From: Anniella stebbinsi
Lineage: Eukaryota; Chordata; Lepidosauria; Squamata; Anniellidae
Length of the DNA: 64,000 bases
Direction: 5' to 3'
NCBI GenBank assembly: GCA_029215795.1
Contig: JARDYH010000006.1
Location: 20,165,501 to 20,229,500, forward strand
Notes under the pieces: model-generated
What the model saw: only the letters and a program-made list of their open reading frames with translations
The model's database searches: none
What the model was told of the DNA's origin: nothing
Translations under genes and position numbers: made by a program
Shown here: positions 44,059 to 53,931 of the stretch, in pieces
How the letters are laid out: every line of letters begins with the position of its first letter
Position numbering within the stretch: position 1 is the stretch's first letter

Positions 44059-44372
44059 GTTCTTCGTGGTCTCTGTGCATCGCACATATGGGTTCTGCGC
44101 TTGCGTAGAGCCTCACTCGGAAAGTTTCTACAGGTGAGAAACGTTTTAGCGGGAACCATCCCCCACCTCTTCAGTGCGCATGACACAGCACGTTCCTGCC
44201 TTCCCCTCAGTTCCTTTGCGACCGCCATTGCTGATGCCTTGCTGGGAAGTTGCTCTTAAAAGAGTGGGCTATTGTTTAGTATAATTATTAGTATAGCTGA
44301 GGTTTTTTTCTTTGTATTTTGTTCTTTCCATTTATAATTTTTGTTCGTTCGTAAAAAATAATAGTTTTTTGT

Positions 44373-46480
44373 ATGCCCCTAAAGGCCCCTTTTCGCAAGT
44401 GTGTTCGCTGCAGTGGTAAGATGCCAGCCACAGATGGCCACTCTTTATGCTTAATTTGCCGAGGTGAGGCATATGTGGTGGAGACCTGCTCACACTGCCA
44501 ATCCTTTTCAAAGCAAACCAGGAGACATAGGTCTGACAGACTTAAGGCGGAATTGTGGAGGAAGGCCCTCCAGGCAGTAGATCGGCAGAAGGCACCAGTA
44601 GCACACAAGCCTATACTATCTGCTTCTGCATCCGTGGCGATGGTGTCCTCACCTGCACGCTCACCTATCGATCTTTCGATCATCAGAGTTAGGCCTGATC
44701 CGCCTACTCCAGGACAGACTCTATCCCTATCAATACCTAAGAAGTTAGCAAAAAAGGCAAAAAAAAAAAATCAAAGGCCACGACGGAGGTGCTACTGAAA
44801 AAGAAAAAGAAAAGGACCTCACGTGTGGCACATCCTCCTTAGGCTCCTACTTTGAGTAGACCTTCACCTCCACTGCTACCGGATGACTCAACATTAGTGG
44901 CACCCCCAGCTCTCGAGTTACTGTCCACTACATCCGAAGGTGAAATCAGAGAGCCTTCATCACCACAGGGTCAAGCCACTACTTCTCCCCCGCGTAATCA
45001 GGAGAAGGTCAGTACTGACCCTCGACATGGAACAGCAGTCGACACAAACTGCAGGGAAGCAATAACTGTCAACGCAACAGGCAGACTAGATACAAACCAT
45101 CGCCGATGTATGTCTCGTTCTCCAACCTATAGACAGATGTCTCGAGAACACTCGTTACAGAGGGATTTGTCACTAACGGATTGGGCTCCCAAATATTTTT
45201 CCACGAGCAGGAACTATCGACACCAATTGCCACTATTGGCATATGGTGGAGGTGACCGTGGACAAGAAGATCCTTATAAAGGCTGATCTAGGTCGCCCAG
45301 GAGAGATTGGAAGCAGTGCTCTGAGTGGTCATATTCACCATTTAGTCACTACTATCCAGATGACTGGCGATTTTGTCATGACCGAGATATATATTATGAA
45401 GGAAGGAGATATCATCCATCATCGAGTGTTCGACAGGACCAACAGTCAGTTACCATCACTGCCAGATCGCCCAACATCGATACCAATAGTTACAAGGCGA
45501 CAAGATGAACCAAGTCAACCTCCTCCAATAACGGAGGAATTGAGAATGGACACAGGCCATAGAGCGGATCGACCAGCCTCACCAACCTTGGTGGAAGATT
45601 ATGAATCTGATTCCTCCTCCGTGCGCTCAGTCCCGCCTTCGATACCATCCCCTGAAGATACAGTGTGCAACAAAGATTGTGCCTCCCCTTCTGAGGATAT
45701 GGGCACCTTTGCCGAACAGATATTGAGAATGGCACGGGCGCTAGGAGTTGATGTACAGCAACTGATGGAGCATATAGAGGATCCGATATTTGATGCAGTT
45801 TTTATGGAAGAGTTCACACCGGTACCAATACCTTTCTTACCAACACTGTTACAAATGGTGAAACAGACTTGGGCTATACCTTCATCTGTGTCACCCATAT
45901 CCAAGCGTTTAGAATCAATATATAGAGTTCAGGCCAAGAAAGCCGAGTTTTTGTTCTCATATCCCCTGGCCGAACTCAATAATCGTAGAATCCTTGCAGA
46001 GTCATCCCCAGAAAGTTCATGCCTCAGCGGTTGATAAAGAAGGCAGATGTTTAGACCTGCTTGGCAGACAGTTATATTCGTCCATGGCACTGAGGCTCCA
46101 AGTCGCTAACTACATAGCTCTAATGTCATGCTACCAACCTTTTTAATGGGACAAGATAGGGTCCCTCTGTGATTACCTCCCAGATGAACAGAGGGAGTTA
46201 GAGAGAGTGTTTCAGGCAGAAGCTGGTCGCCTCTCAAAGTTACAAATTAACACAAAGCATCAAAAGACGGACTGTGTGGCAAAATCTATGATGGCCACCA
46301 TAGCATTAAGAAGACATGCTTGGATCAGGCAGCTGGGCTGGCACCAGAGCCACGTTCGCATATCGAAGACTTGCTATTCGATGGCGATGGGCTTTTCAAT
46401 GCCAAAGCAGCAGCATCACAAACCAGCACCTCCCCAGAGATTTAGGCAACAGCGCAAGTCAGAGTGTTTTTCAAAACATT
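44373..46480 (+). pseudogene. DIRS Gag-like ORF, frameshifted
   Basis: Frames 44373-44798, 44852-45286, 45243-46034 and 46207-46488 read in series. The N-terminal part has a cysteine cluster, KCVRCSGKMPATDGHSLCLIC followed by CSHC (about residues 10-48), typical of DIRS Gag N-termini. It is followed by a basic segment and a long Ser/Pro/Asp-rich, low-complexity region. The pieces are separated by frame changes near 44800, 45270 and 46035. The role in the family is RNA packaging; this copy is broken. Confidence 0.8.
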
Positions 46481-46499
46481 GTCTTTGATTTGATTCAGC

Positions 46500-47240
46500 T
46501 TGTAACAACACCAAAGAATCAACCAACTTTTCAGGTCCACCTGACAGGATTTCTCCCGGCATGGGAAAGGATAACGACGTACTCATGGGTACTTACCATC
46601 ATTCAGCGGGGATATGAGATAGATTTCAAGACCCTCTCTACTGCCAGTACTGTGAGAGTTGCAAACCCAACAGAAGTCTTGTTACGGGAAGCTCAGTCCC
46701 CCTTACAGAAGGGTGCCATCCAGAAGGTCCCTATTGCTATCACCCAGAGAGGGTTCTACTCCCGATCCTTCACAGTAGCCCAAGAAGTTCAAAATGACCA
46801 CGTTACAAACAATCCTCCCTCTCCTGAGAAAGAATGTGTGGTTCGCCTCAGTTGAAGAAATGCCTATTTCCACATATCAATCGAGCAGTCACACTGCTGT
46901 TTTCTCCATTTCGCCATAGGCAGGGATACTTAACAGTTCCAGGTCCTTCCATTCGGCTTGGCCATGGCACCACGTGTTTTCATGAAATGTATGGCGATGG
47001 TATGTGGACATCTGCATCTCTTGGGGATTGAAGTATATCCCTACTTACACAACTGACTCCTCAGCATGAACTCCAAAGCGTGCTCAAAGTGACAACCATC
47101 CTAACCTCCTCGACGAGCTAGGGTTGTATGTCAACCATGAAAAGTCCATTTTGTACCCAGTTCAGACAATCATTTTTATAGGAGTGCTTCTCAATGCCAT
47201 GAAAGAGAAGGCTTACTTGCCTCAAGACAGAGTGAATTGT
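46500..47240 (+). pseudogene. DIRS reverse transcriptase remnant
   Basis: Reads GFLPAWERITTYSWVLTIIQ, then EVLLREAQSPLQKGAIQKVP and GFYSRSF, then (other frame) a QFQVLPFGLAMAPRVF-type palm stretch and EVYPYL at the place of the YxDD region. SILYPVQTIIFIGVLLN and AYLPQDR follow. These are in the order of DIRS RT. At least two frameshifts; a stop follows EVYPYL. Confidence 0.85.
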
Positions 47241-47940
47241 CTGGCACTCAAGGCAACACAACTATTGAGGAATTGCTGTTCATCGGCAAACAGGGTTCAG
47301 TGCTTATTGGGCTACATGGCATCAACAGTCGCTGTAGTAGACTGGGCGAGGTTCCGGATGAGACCACTACAGACATGGTTTCTCCAGAACTACGATGGGA
47401 CGACGGAGGCGAAACGTCACTTCTGCACTGTCCCAGACAAAGTTGCCAGGTTCCTACATTGGTGAACTCACACCCCGAATTTACTACAAGGCATGCCGTT
47501 AAGGCAACCCAGCCCCTCGCAAGTGTTGACCACAGATGCATTGAGGGAAGAATGGGGAGCACACTGTGGACCACTACAAATTCAAGATCGATGGTTACAC
47601 AAGGATTGCACACATCATATCACTTATCTCAAGCTACTAGCACTCTGAAAAGCTTTGATGTCGTTCGATACCTATCTCCAAAACTGTCACATCCAGGTAC
47701 TAACAAACAACACAGCTGTTCTCTGGCATATAAGCAAGCAAGGTGGAACACGCTCCCAGAAGCTAGTCAATCTGACCCTTCAAATATTTCATTGGACAAT
47801 ACCCAAAGGAATCAGGATTACCGACCTACACGTAGCTGGACTGGACAATGTTTTAGCGGATATGCTCAGTTGGCACTACTTCCACTTATTACATGAATGG
47901 CAACTGTCTCAGAAGGTACGACACCTCATATTCTAATGAT
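47241..47940 (+). pseudogene. DIRS RNase H remnant
   Basis: Reads LLGYMASTVAVVDWARFRMR and PLQTWF, then a TTDA-type start after a frame change, then VLTNNTAVLWHISKQGGTRS and HVAGLDNVLADMLS. The last is the conserved end of the DIRS RNase H with its Asp residues. Multiple frame changes. Confidence 0.85.
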
Positions 47941-48429
47941 GGGGTTGACCGTCGATAGATCGTTTTGCGACATTGGAGAACAAAGTGTGCAAACAGTACT
48001 GCTCATGAACAGGAATGGGTCGGTCCTCAATGGGGGACACGTTCCTTCTCCAGTGGCAAGGGTCGCTATTTTACATGTTCCCCCTCTGACACAAGGTAGT
48101 TGCAAAGAAGGAAGAGGACGAGACCAACTGCATTCTGATCACACCCTGGTGGCCGAGAGAGACATGGTTTGCTCCACTATTGTGAATGTCGAAAGGGGAG
48201 ACACTCCTCTTGCCCACATATCTGCCCCTCATCACATGCAGTCAGGGCAGAATTTGCCATCTGGAGCTCAGCACACTACACCTCACGGCATGGAGAATAC
48301 GGGGTCGTTCTTAGTAAATTTCCCTAAGGGTTCACTAGAGTATAGCTACCCCATGGGATCGAACCCATCTACGACCTCAACAATATCCTTACTGATGGGA
48401 GTAAGGGAGGTTCTCTTGACATCTTGAAA

Positions 48430-49390
48430 GCGTACCACGCAGCATGCATACACAGAGTTCTCCACATTTGCGGAAGCTCACTCCTTCTCTCCTAACACAT
48501 GCTCAGTTACTGACATTCTTCAGTTTCTGCATCACTTGTATGTAAAAGGACTCAAGTATTCATCCTTCCGAGTCTATTTGGCAGCACTTGCGGCATACCG
48601 GGGAATGGTTCATGGACATTTGCTATTTACCCATCCCCTTGTGAAACAGTTCCTCCATGGACTCAACAACCTGCTGCCACCAATACGCCCAATCAAGCCA
48701 GACTGGAGCCTGGCGGTCATCCTGAATGCATTGTCGACAAAGCCATTGAACCCCATACAACTGCTAGTATCAGATTGCTCATGTTGAAGGTGTTTTTTCT
48801 GGTAGCTATAACAACAGCGAGATGGGCATGCAAGCTCTGTGCACTCAGATTGGACCCACCATTTACAATTTTTCATAAAGATAAGGTCACACTTAGACCA
48901 GACGTTAACTTCCTTCCCAAAGTTGTGTCAGATTTTCACATAAACCAGCCGATGGTATTACCCTCTTTTTCCCCCTTGCCATCGACTTACCTAGAGTGAT
49001 GACTACACATGCTAGATGCTCTCAGAGCCCTGGCATTTTATAAAAACAGGACTCAAAGCTTTCACTTGTCTCAACATCTCTTTATTGTTCGGAGGCAAGA
49101 AGAAAGGACTACCGGTCTCTAGCCAGAGGCTAGCTACCTGGATAGTGCAGACAATTAAATTAGCATATCAGTTGTAGAAATTAGAACTCCCTACCCAAGT
49201 TAGGGCTCATTTGACAAGAGGAATAGCGACATCGACTGCTTTTGGCAGTGGAGTTTCTTTACAAGATGTCTGCAGTGCATCAAATTGGTCCAGACTGCTG
49301 TCCTTTGGGAAGCACTACAGGGTCGATGTCTGGTCCAGGAGAGATTCTTCGTTTGGAAGGGCAGAGCTGTCTGCTGTTTTGCAGTGACAC
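48430..49390 (+). pseudogene. DIRS tyrosine recombinase remnant
   Basis: Reads FAEAHSLSPNTCSVTD and LKYSSFRVYLAALAAYRG (core-binding part), then LMLKVFFLVAITTARWACK and DKVTLRPDVNFLPKVVSDF. After frame changes it reads VRAHLTRGIATSTAF and GVSLQDVCSASNWS. HLTRG covers the HxxR box of tyrosine recombinases; the first Arg box (normally TSARR) reads TTARW. The final Tyr region is HYRVD. In the family this enzyme integrates a circular intermediate. Stops within 49020-49200 show that it is dead. Confidence 0.87.
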
Positions 49391-49424
49391 TGACCCACCT
49401 CCGGTAAGTGACTTAGCTTGGTAA

Positions 49425-49530
49425 TCGCCCATATGTGTGATGCACAGAGACCATGAAGAAGAAGAGCAGGTTGCTTACCTGTAACTCGTTCTTCGAGTGG
49501 TCATCTGTGCAGTCACACAACCCCCCCCCC
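49425..49530. repeat. DIRS internal complementary region
   Basis: GCCCATATGTGTGATGCACAG is the complement of the outer left terminal repeat. GTTCTTCGAGTGGTCATCTG repeats the outer right terminal repeat (complement). This pairing of both ends in one internal block is the hallmark used by DIRS elements to rebuild their termini. A C homopolymer lies at 49521-49533. Confidence 0.85.
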
Positions 49531-49783
49531 CCCACAACCCTTCTCTGGTGTCAATACTTGTGTTGTGGGATACCAAGAGGATATTCTCCCTTCGGTAACA
49601 AGACTATTCACTGGCGGTCTCAAGGAACTGAGGGGAAGGCAGGAACGTGCTGAGTAATGCGCACTGGAGCAGTTGGGGATGGTTCCAGCCAAAACGTTCC
49701 TCGGCTTTAGAAACTTTCCGAGTGAGGCTCTATGCAGGCGCAGAGCCCATATGTGTGACTGCACAGATGACCACTCGAAGAAC

Positions 49784-50107
49784 CACAGTTTCAGGTAAAC
49801 AGTCTGCTCTTTCAGTGCCATTTGATCGATTTCAACCAAACTTGGCATAACGATTCAGCACTGCATACAAAAAGCACTATCATTTTAATAGCAATTAGTA
49901 AACAAAACCTGAAATTGGGGTCCCGGTAAGTATGGCTTCATTCAGATTAGGCAGACACAATGTCTCCAACTCTGACAGGTATGTAAGCCTTTGTTGTATC
50001 AAACTAAGGGCTCTTCCCAACCTGTGAGAAGCTGGGTCCATGTTCTTGTCTTTCAATAATAGGGTGGTGGATAAAACATGAATAATAGAAACTGGAATTA
50101 TGTCTTA
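49784..50107. other. Non-coding spacer in intron 1
   Basis: Starts with the continuation of the repeat array interrupted by the DIRS element (TTTGATCGATTTCAACCAAA). Nothing else recognised. Confidence 0.5.
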
Positions 50108-51013
50108 GGGTGCCTCTACAAGAGAGGTTTAAAGCTCTTTCAAGGCGCTTTAAAAATTTTACCTCTACAAGAGAGGAGCGCAAATTGGGAGCTGAGGCGC
50201 TTTAAACATCAGATTATTCGCATTATCGAATGCGTGTTAAATAGCGAGTTTTATTTTGCTCCGGGCGTTAAAGCGCATTTTGACAGCTGACAGCCGGGCG
50301 GTCAGGAGGCTGAATGAGAGGAGGAGGAGGAGGAGGAGGAGGAAATTATGTCACCCTCCCTGAGCCCGGAAAGAACAGGATTGCGCAGAAGGGAGGAAAG
50401 CAGGAGGAGGGGAGCCTTTAAAATGTGTCGCCCAGCCTGTCCAGGCGGAGGCTGGATCGGACAGAAGGACCCGCTTCTCTCCAAAGGGAGCTGCTTGGCT
50501 TTTGACCCCGTTGCCCCAGGAGCTGGACTAGAGATTGGCTTTCAGGTAAATCCCGCAGGCGGGCGGCGCAGGGACCGTTCCGTCGCTCGCTTTGAAGCTG
50601 CAGCAGCAGCAGCACCGCCGCCGCCTCGTCCCCCAGGGGCCGCCACCGTCTGTGCAAAGGGAGAGAGAGCCGCCTTCCTTGCCTCGCTCCGGCAGATGAC
50701 GTCCCCGGGTTACAGCCCTGAAAATGTCACCAAGCACCTGCCCGATCCTTCCCGCTAGGACGCCGGTGGGGGAGGGGGGACCACAGACCCACGACCGCGG
50801 CTGCCGGAGCATTCAATCGCCCCGTCAGTTCCTTCGCTGCCCAGCATAACAACTCGCAGGGACCTTCCTTAAAGAGACAGGCGCCTGCCCTACCTCCCTC
50901 CTCCCCTCTCCCTGCCTGCCTCTCGTGCAGAGGTATTAGGAGTAAATGTGCTTCAGCAATGAAGCGCATAATAACTTAACCAGGCGCAAAAGCGAATCCT
51001 TGTGGAGGGGACC
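50108..51013. mobile_element. Harbinger-like element, long form with foreign cargo (906 bp)
   Basis: The ends GGGTGCCTCTACAAG and CTTGTGGAGGGGACC match the short form at 31248-31602, with a 3-bp duplication TTA (50105-50107 and 51014-51016). The first about 177 bp and last about 96 bp are collinear with the short form (shared AAGCTCTTTCAAGGCGC, GAGTTTTATTTTGCTCC, GCCTCTCGTGCAGAGG and AACCAGGCGCAAAAGCGAAT). Between them the short form's roughly 120-bp centre is replaced by about 630 bp of unrelated GC-rich DNA. This is the layout of a Pack-type element. No transposase. Confidence 0.8.
50285..50917 (+). other. Captured GC-rich, promoter/first-exon-like segment
   Basis: About 633 bp found only in the long element. 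It is rich in G+C and CpG, holds a (GAG)n run at 50318-50341 and CAGCAGCAGCAGCACCGCCGC (in parts) near 50600, and has a good splice-donor context TTTCAG|GTAAAT at 50546. This looks like a 5' UTR or first exon with the start of an intron, taken from a host gene. No protein domain could be read on either strand, so the donor gene is not identified. A 136-codon + frame (50348-50758) is open but crosses the possible donor. The strand call assumes the donor is real. Confidence 0.6.
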
Positions 51014-51219
51014 TTAGAAAAATGTTAGATAAAAAATATTTGACTAAAAGGCTGAAAAGAGGTCACATGTCTCTAACAGAATAGTCACAATCCTGTTAAA
51101 ATTCCAACCAATTGCCACCTTATGCACGACTGTACCATGTAGCTGTATAGCCATTATTACTATTTGTAGTATTTCTATTTCTAGTATTCCCTTCCTGCTA
51201 CTTTATTTTGTTTCAGAGC
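51014..51219. other. Non-coding spacer in intron 1
   Basis: AT-rich, nothing recognised. Confidence 0.5.
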
Positions 51220-51354
51220 AAGGGTGGGCAGCTTGTGGGCCTCCAGATGTTGTTGAACTGCAACTCCTTTTATTCATCTGTTATGCTGGCTGGGGGTGAT
51301 GAGAGTTGCATTTCATCATCATCTAGAGGGCCACAAGTTGCCCCCCCCCCCCAA
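51220..51354. mobile_element. Small palindromic MITE (hAT-type)
   Basis: GGGCAGCTTGTGGGCCTCCAG on the left pairs with CTAGAGGGCCACAAGTTGCCC on the right. The middle holds AACTGCAACTCC and GAGTTGCA facing each other. A common short palindrome in reptile DNA. Ends in a C homopolymer and lies 79 bp before exon 2. Confidence 0.7.
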
Positions 51355-51432
51355 TTGTAGTTATTTCAGTGCCAACTTTGTATGTTAACTCTCTTTTTTT
51401 TTTTTTTTTTGCTTTTTAAAAAACATTTATAG

Positions 51433-51543
51433 ATGCTGTGGATGGAAGTGAACTTAAACATTTTTTTGAGATTAATTATTCTCAAATATATTTTATCTTC
51501 TATGAAAATTTCATAATATTGGAAAATAGCTTGAAACAAAAAG
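51433..51543 (+). CDS. RALGAPA2: RALGAPA2 exon 2
   Basis: Acceptor TTATAG, then 111 bp, then donor GTAAGC (51544). With the G carried from exon 1 it reads [18 protein letters not shown] followed by [19 protein letters not shown]. This continues the N-terminal helical region of Ral GAP alpha-2 without a gap. [11 protein letters not shown] and LENSLK favour alpha-2 over alpha-1. The exon starts and ends in phase 1, so skipping it would keep the frame. A short T-rich tract (51391-51410) serves as a polypyrimidine tract. No stop or frameshift, in contrast to all surrounding frames. Confidence 0.95.
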
Positions 51544-52316
51544 GTAAGCATTCTTAGGTGGATTTTTTTTGTTAGTTTATGCATTTCAGTTACTTTATAC
51601 TGTTGTATATATACTCTTTCTGTGTTCAGAAATAATCGTCTGTGCATATTGAAAAAAAGGCATGTTTATTGAGCTTTTATTGTTGTTGTTCTTCTTCAGT
51701 TAGCCCTAAAAAAAATGGACTTGAGGCTCTTGGCAAATGGTTTAAATTATGTACCTGCACAGTCAGTCCAGCTTGGGGAAGTTTCTTTTTTTCTTTGTTT
51801 AGAGTGGGGGTATTTATGGTAATATGTACCTCTGTTTAAGATTAGCAAGAAATAGAACTTCCGCCCTCAAACACTTCTTTTTTTCTTTTCTTTTTTACAC
51901 TGTAGCTTTTTGTGAAAATGGAACAGAACAATGTTTGGATTAGGTGGTATCAGAAGGGTGGTGTCAGAAAAGGGCAGGAGAAAAGCAAGGCCTGGACAAA
52001 AAAGGAGTGTTCCACCTAAACCATGATAGAACAATATTTCTGGTGTTTAACATTAAGAAAGTTGTAGACTAACTTTAAAACAATTTCCTTGGAGTAGACT
52101 GACAGAAGATATGGAACATCCTGTTCAGGATGACTCATCCCTAAGGAATAAGGGCATAAATGTTGCAGGTCATTTAAATGGGGCTAGCACAGAACTTGTC
52201 AATGAGTATCCAGCCAAGATATGGGAGCTGAAGTGTTTGGTGCTAACTGAGAACATCATTAAAGTGGGTGGAACAGAGCAAATCAGTAGGATACTTCTAT
52301 TGCTACATATACTGTA
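51544..52316. other. RALGAPA2 intron 2, first part
   Basis: AT-rich intron with no recognised gene or repeat before the Tc1 terminus. Confidence 0.55.
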
Positions 52317-52589
52317 TAGTACTGTGCAAAAATCTTAGGGTCACCCAAGACAACTATGTTTAAAGTTATATATCTGGGCATTACGTGTTTATTTGCTTGG
52401 AAAAACACTATATAACATTAGAATAAATACAAATAAACATTAATACAATTAAAAAGTAACAAGAATTCCTTGTGTTTTCCAAAAAGTTATTGATGTACAG
52501 TTTCATTCCATGTACTACACCTCATTCAACTTAATGACGTATTAATTAGTTGAACTAGGTGAGCTAGTAGTGAAATTTAACAAATACAG

Positions 52590-52590
<1 letters not shown>

Positions 52591-52633
<43 letters not shown>

Positions 52634-53039
52634 CCTGCCTTTCCCCCCAATACTGGGACTCAAGACTGCTTTACAAAATTAAAACATACTATTGAAACAT
52701 ATAAATAGAAATATAGAAAAGTTAAAAATATATTTAAACTATATGTAGTATTTAAAACATTTAGAAAAGTAAAAGGCAAATGACAATAAAAAATCCAGTG
52801 CATTAACGGAGGTCCAGGCTATTCCCAAAGGCCTCTGGAACAAAAATGTTTTCGCCTGCCTACGGAAACATAGCAAGGAGGGAGCCAGTCTAGCCTCCAT
52901 GGGAAGGGTGTTCCAGAGCCTTGGCACAGCCTCTGAGAAGGCCCTCTCCCGCATTCCCATCAGACATGCCTGTGATGGTGGTGGGACCGAGAGAAGGGCC
53001 TCCCCTGAAGATCTCAGAGCACAGGCAGCCATAAGGGAG
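52591..53039 (-). mobile_element. L2-group LINE 3' end inserted in the Tc1
   Basis: A perfect 8-bp duplication AATACAGA flanks it (52583-52590 and 53040-53047). It begins with a (TTA)n tail and its minus-strand frame ends the ORF: RERAFSEAVPRLWNTLP and RRQAKTFLF. This is the clearest LINE insertion boundary in the window and shows that it came after the Tc1. Confidence 0.9.
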
Positions 53040-53079
53040 AATACAGAATATCTGGGGTGCCTCGTGGAGACATTTGGAA

Positions 53080-53693
53080 ATGGCTAAACTAACACAGTTT
53101 GACAAACATAAAATCAACAAAGCAATTCTCAGCGAGCAATAGCCCAACTTAGTGGATTTTCAAGATGTGGTGTTCGAGCTGTCATAAAGAATTTTGAAGA
53201 AACTGGGCAAGCTGAAGACAGAAAATGCAGTGGAAGACCCAAAAAGCTGTCGCATCTGATAAACAGTACTTAAAGGTCACTACCTGTGCTTGCTCAACAT
53301 CTGGCAGAGGCATGTGCCCCCAAAGTACATGCTTCGACCATGAGAAGAAGTCTTTACAAGAAAAGGGTTTTGTAGGGCTTGTTGCAACTAAGAAAGCATT
53401 CTTGTGGAAAGGCAACAAGCAGAAGAGATTACATGAAAGACCATAAAACGTGGAGTGATAACCTGTGGCAAAAAGTCTTATGAAGTGATGAGTTTTAAAT
53501 TGAAATCTTTGATTCACAAAGACACCAATATGTCAGAAGAGGAGTTGGCAAGAAGTACATTGATGGTTGCCTGCAGCCTTCTGTGGAACATGGTGGCAGC
53601 TCTGTCATGGTCTGGGGTGCATTTTAGCTGACGGTGTAGGGGACCCGGGTAAAAATTGATGGAATTATGAATGCGGAGAAATATTAACAGATC
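53080..53693 (+). pseudogene. Tc1 transposase, 5' part
   Basis: The start codon at 53080 gives MAKLTQFDKHKINKAILSEQ and then a stop. Helix-turn-helix words follow in other frames: GFSRCGVRAVIKNF, RKCSGRPKK (the GRPKK-type DNA-binding hook), SDESKFEIF-like with the first catalytic Asp region, and VMVWGA. It ends at KIDGIMNAEKY where the CR1 begins. Several stops; inactive. Confidence 0.88.
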
Positions 53694-53931
53694 ATAGAAT
53701 CATAGAATAGTAGGGTTGGAGAGGCCTATAAGGCCATCGAGTCCAACCCCCTGCTGAATGCAGGAATCTACCTTAAAGCATACCTGAACGATGGCTGTCC
53801 AGCTGCATCTTGAATGCCTCTAGTGTGGGAGAGCCCACAACATCCCTACGTAATTGGTTCCATTGTTGTACTGCTCTAACAGTCAGGATTTTTTCCCCTG
53901 ATGTCTAGTTGGAGTCTGGCTTCCTGTAACT

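Larger units (their letters stand above)
44059..49783 (+). mobile_element. DIRS retrotransposon, nearly full length, decayed
   Basis: 5725 bp. Inverted terminal repeats of about 180 bp: the left starts GTTCTTCGTGGTCTCTGTGC, and the right end on the complement starts GTTCTTCGAGTGGTCATCTG. Both continue through ATAGAGCCTCACTCGGAAAG-like and GCACGTTCCTGCCTTCCCCT blocks. No target duplication, as expected for tyrosine-recombinase elements. Domains follow in order: Gag, RT, RNase H, linker, tyrosine recombinase. An internal complementary region sits at 49425-49530. Stops and frameshifts in every domain make it inactive. It lies in intron 1 in the sense direction. Confidence 0.92.

Noticed and set aside
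45243..46034. A 263-codon frame as an independent gene in RALGAPA2 intron 1
   Set aside because: It continues the DIRS Gag-like series, inside the element's terminal repeats.
50285..50917. The captured GC-rich segment as a second, genuine promoter of a resident gene
   Set aside because: It is bounded by transposon ends with a target duplication; resident origin is unlikely, so it was treated as cargo.
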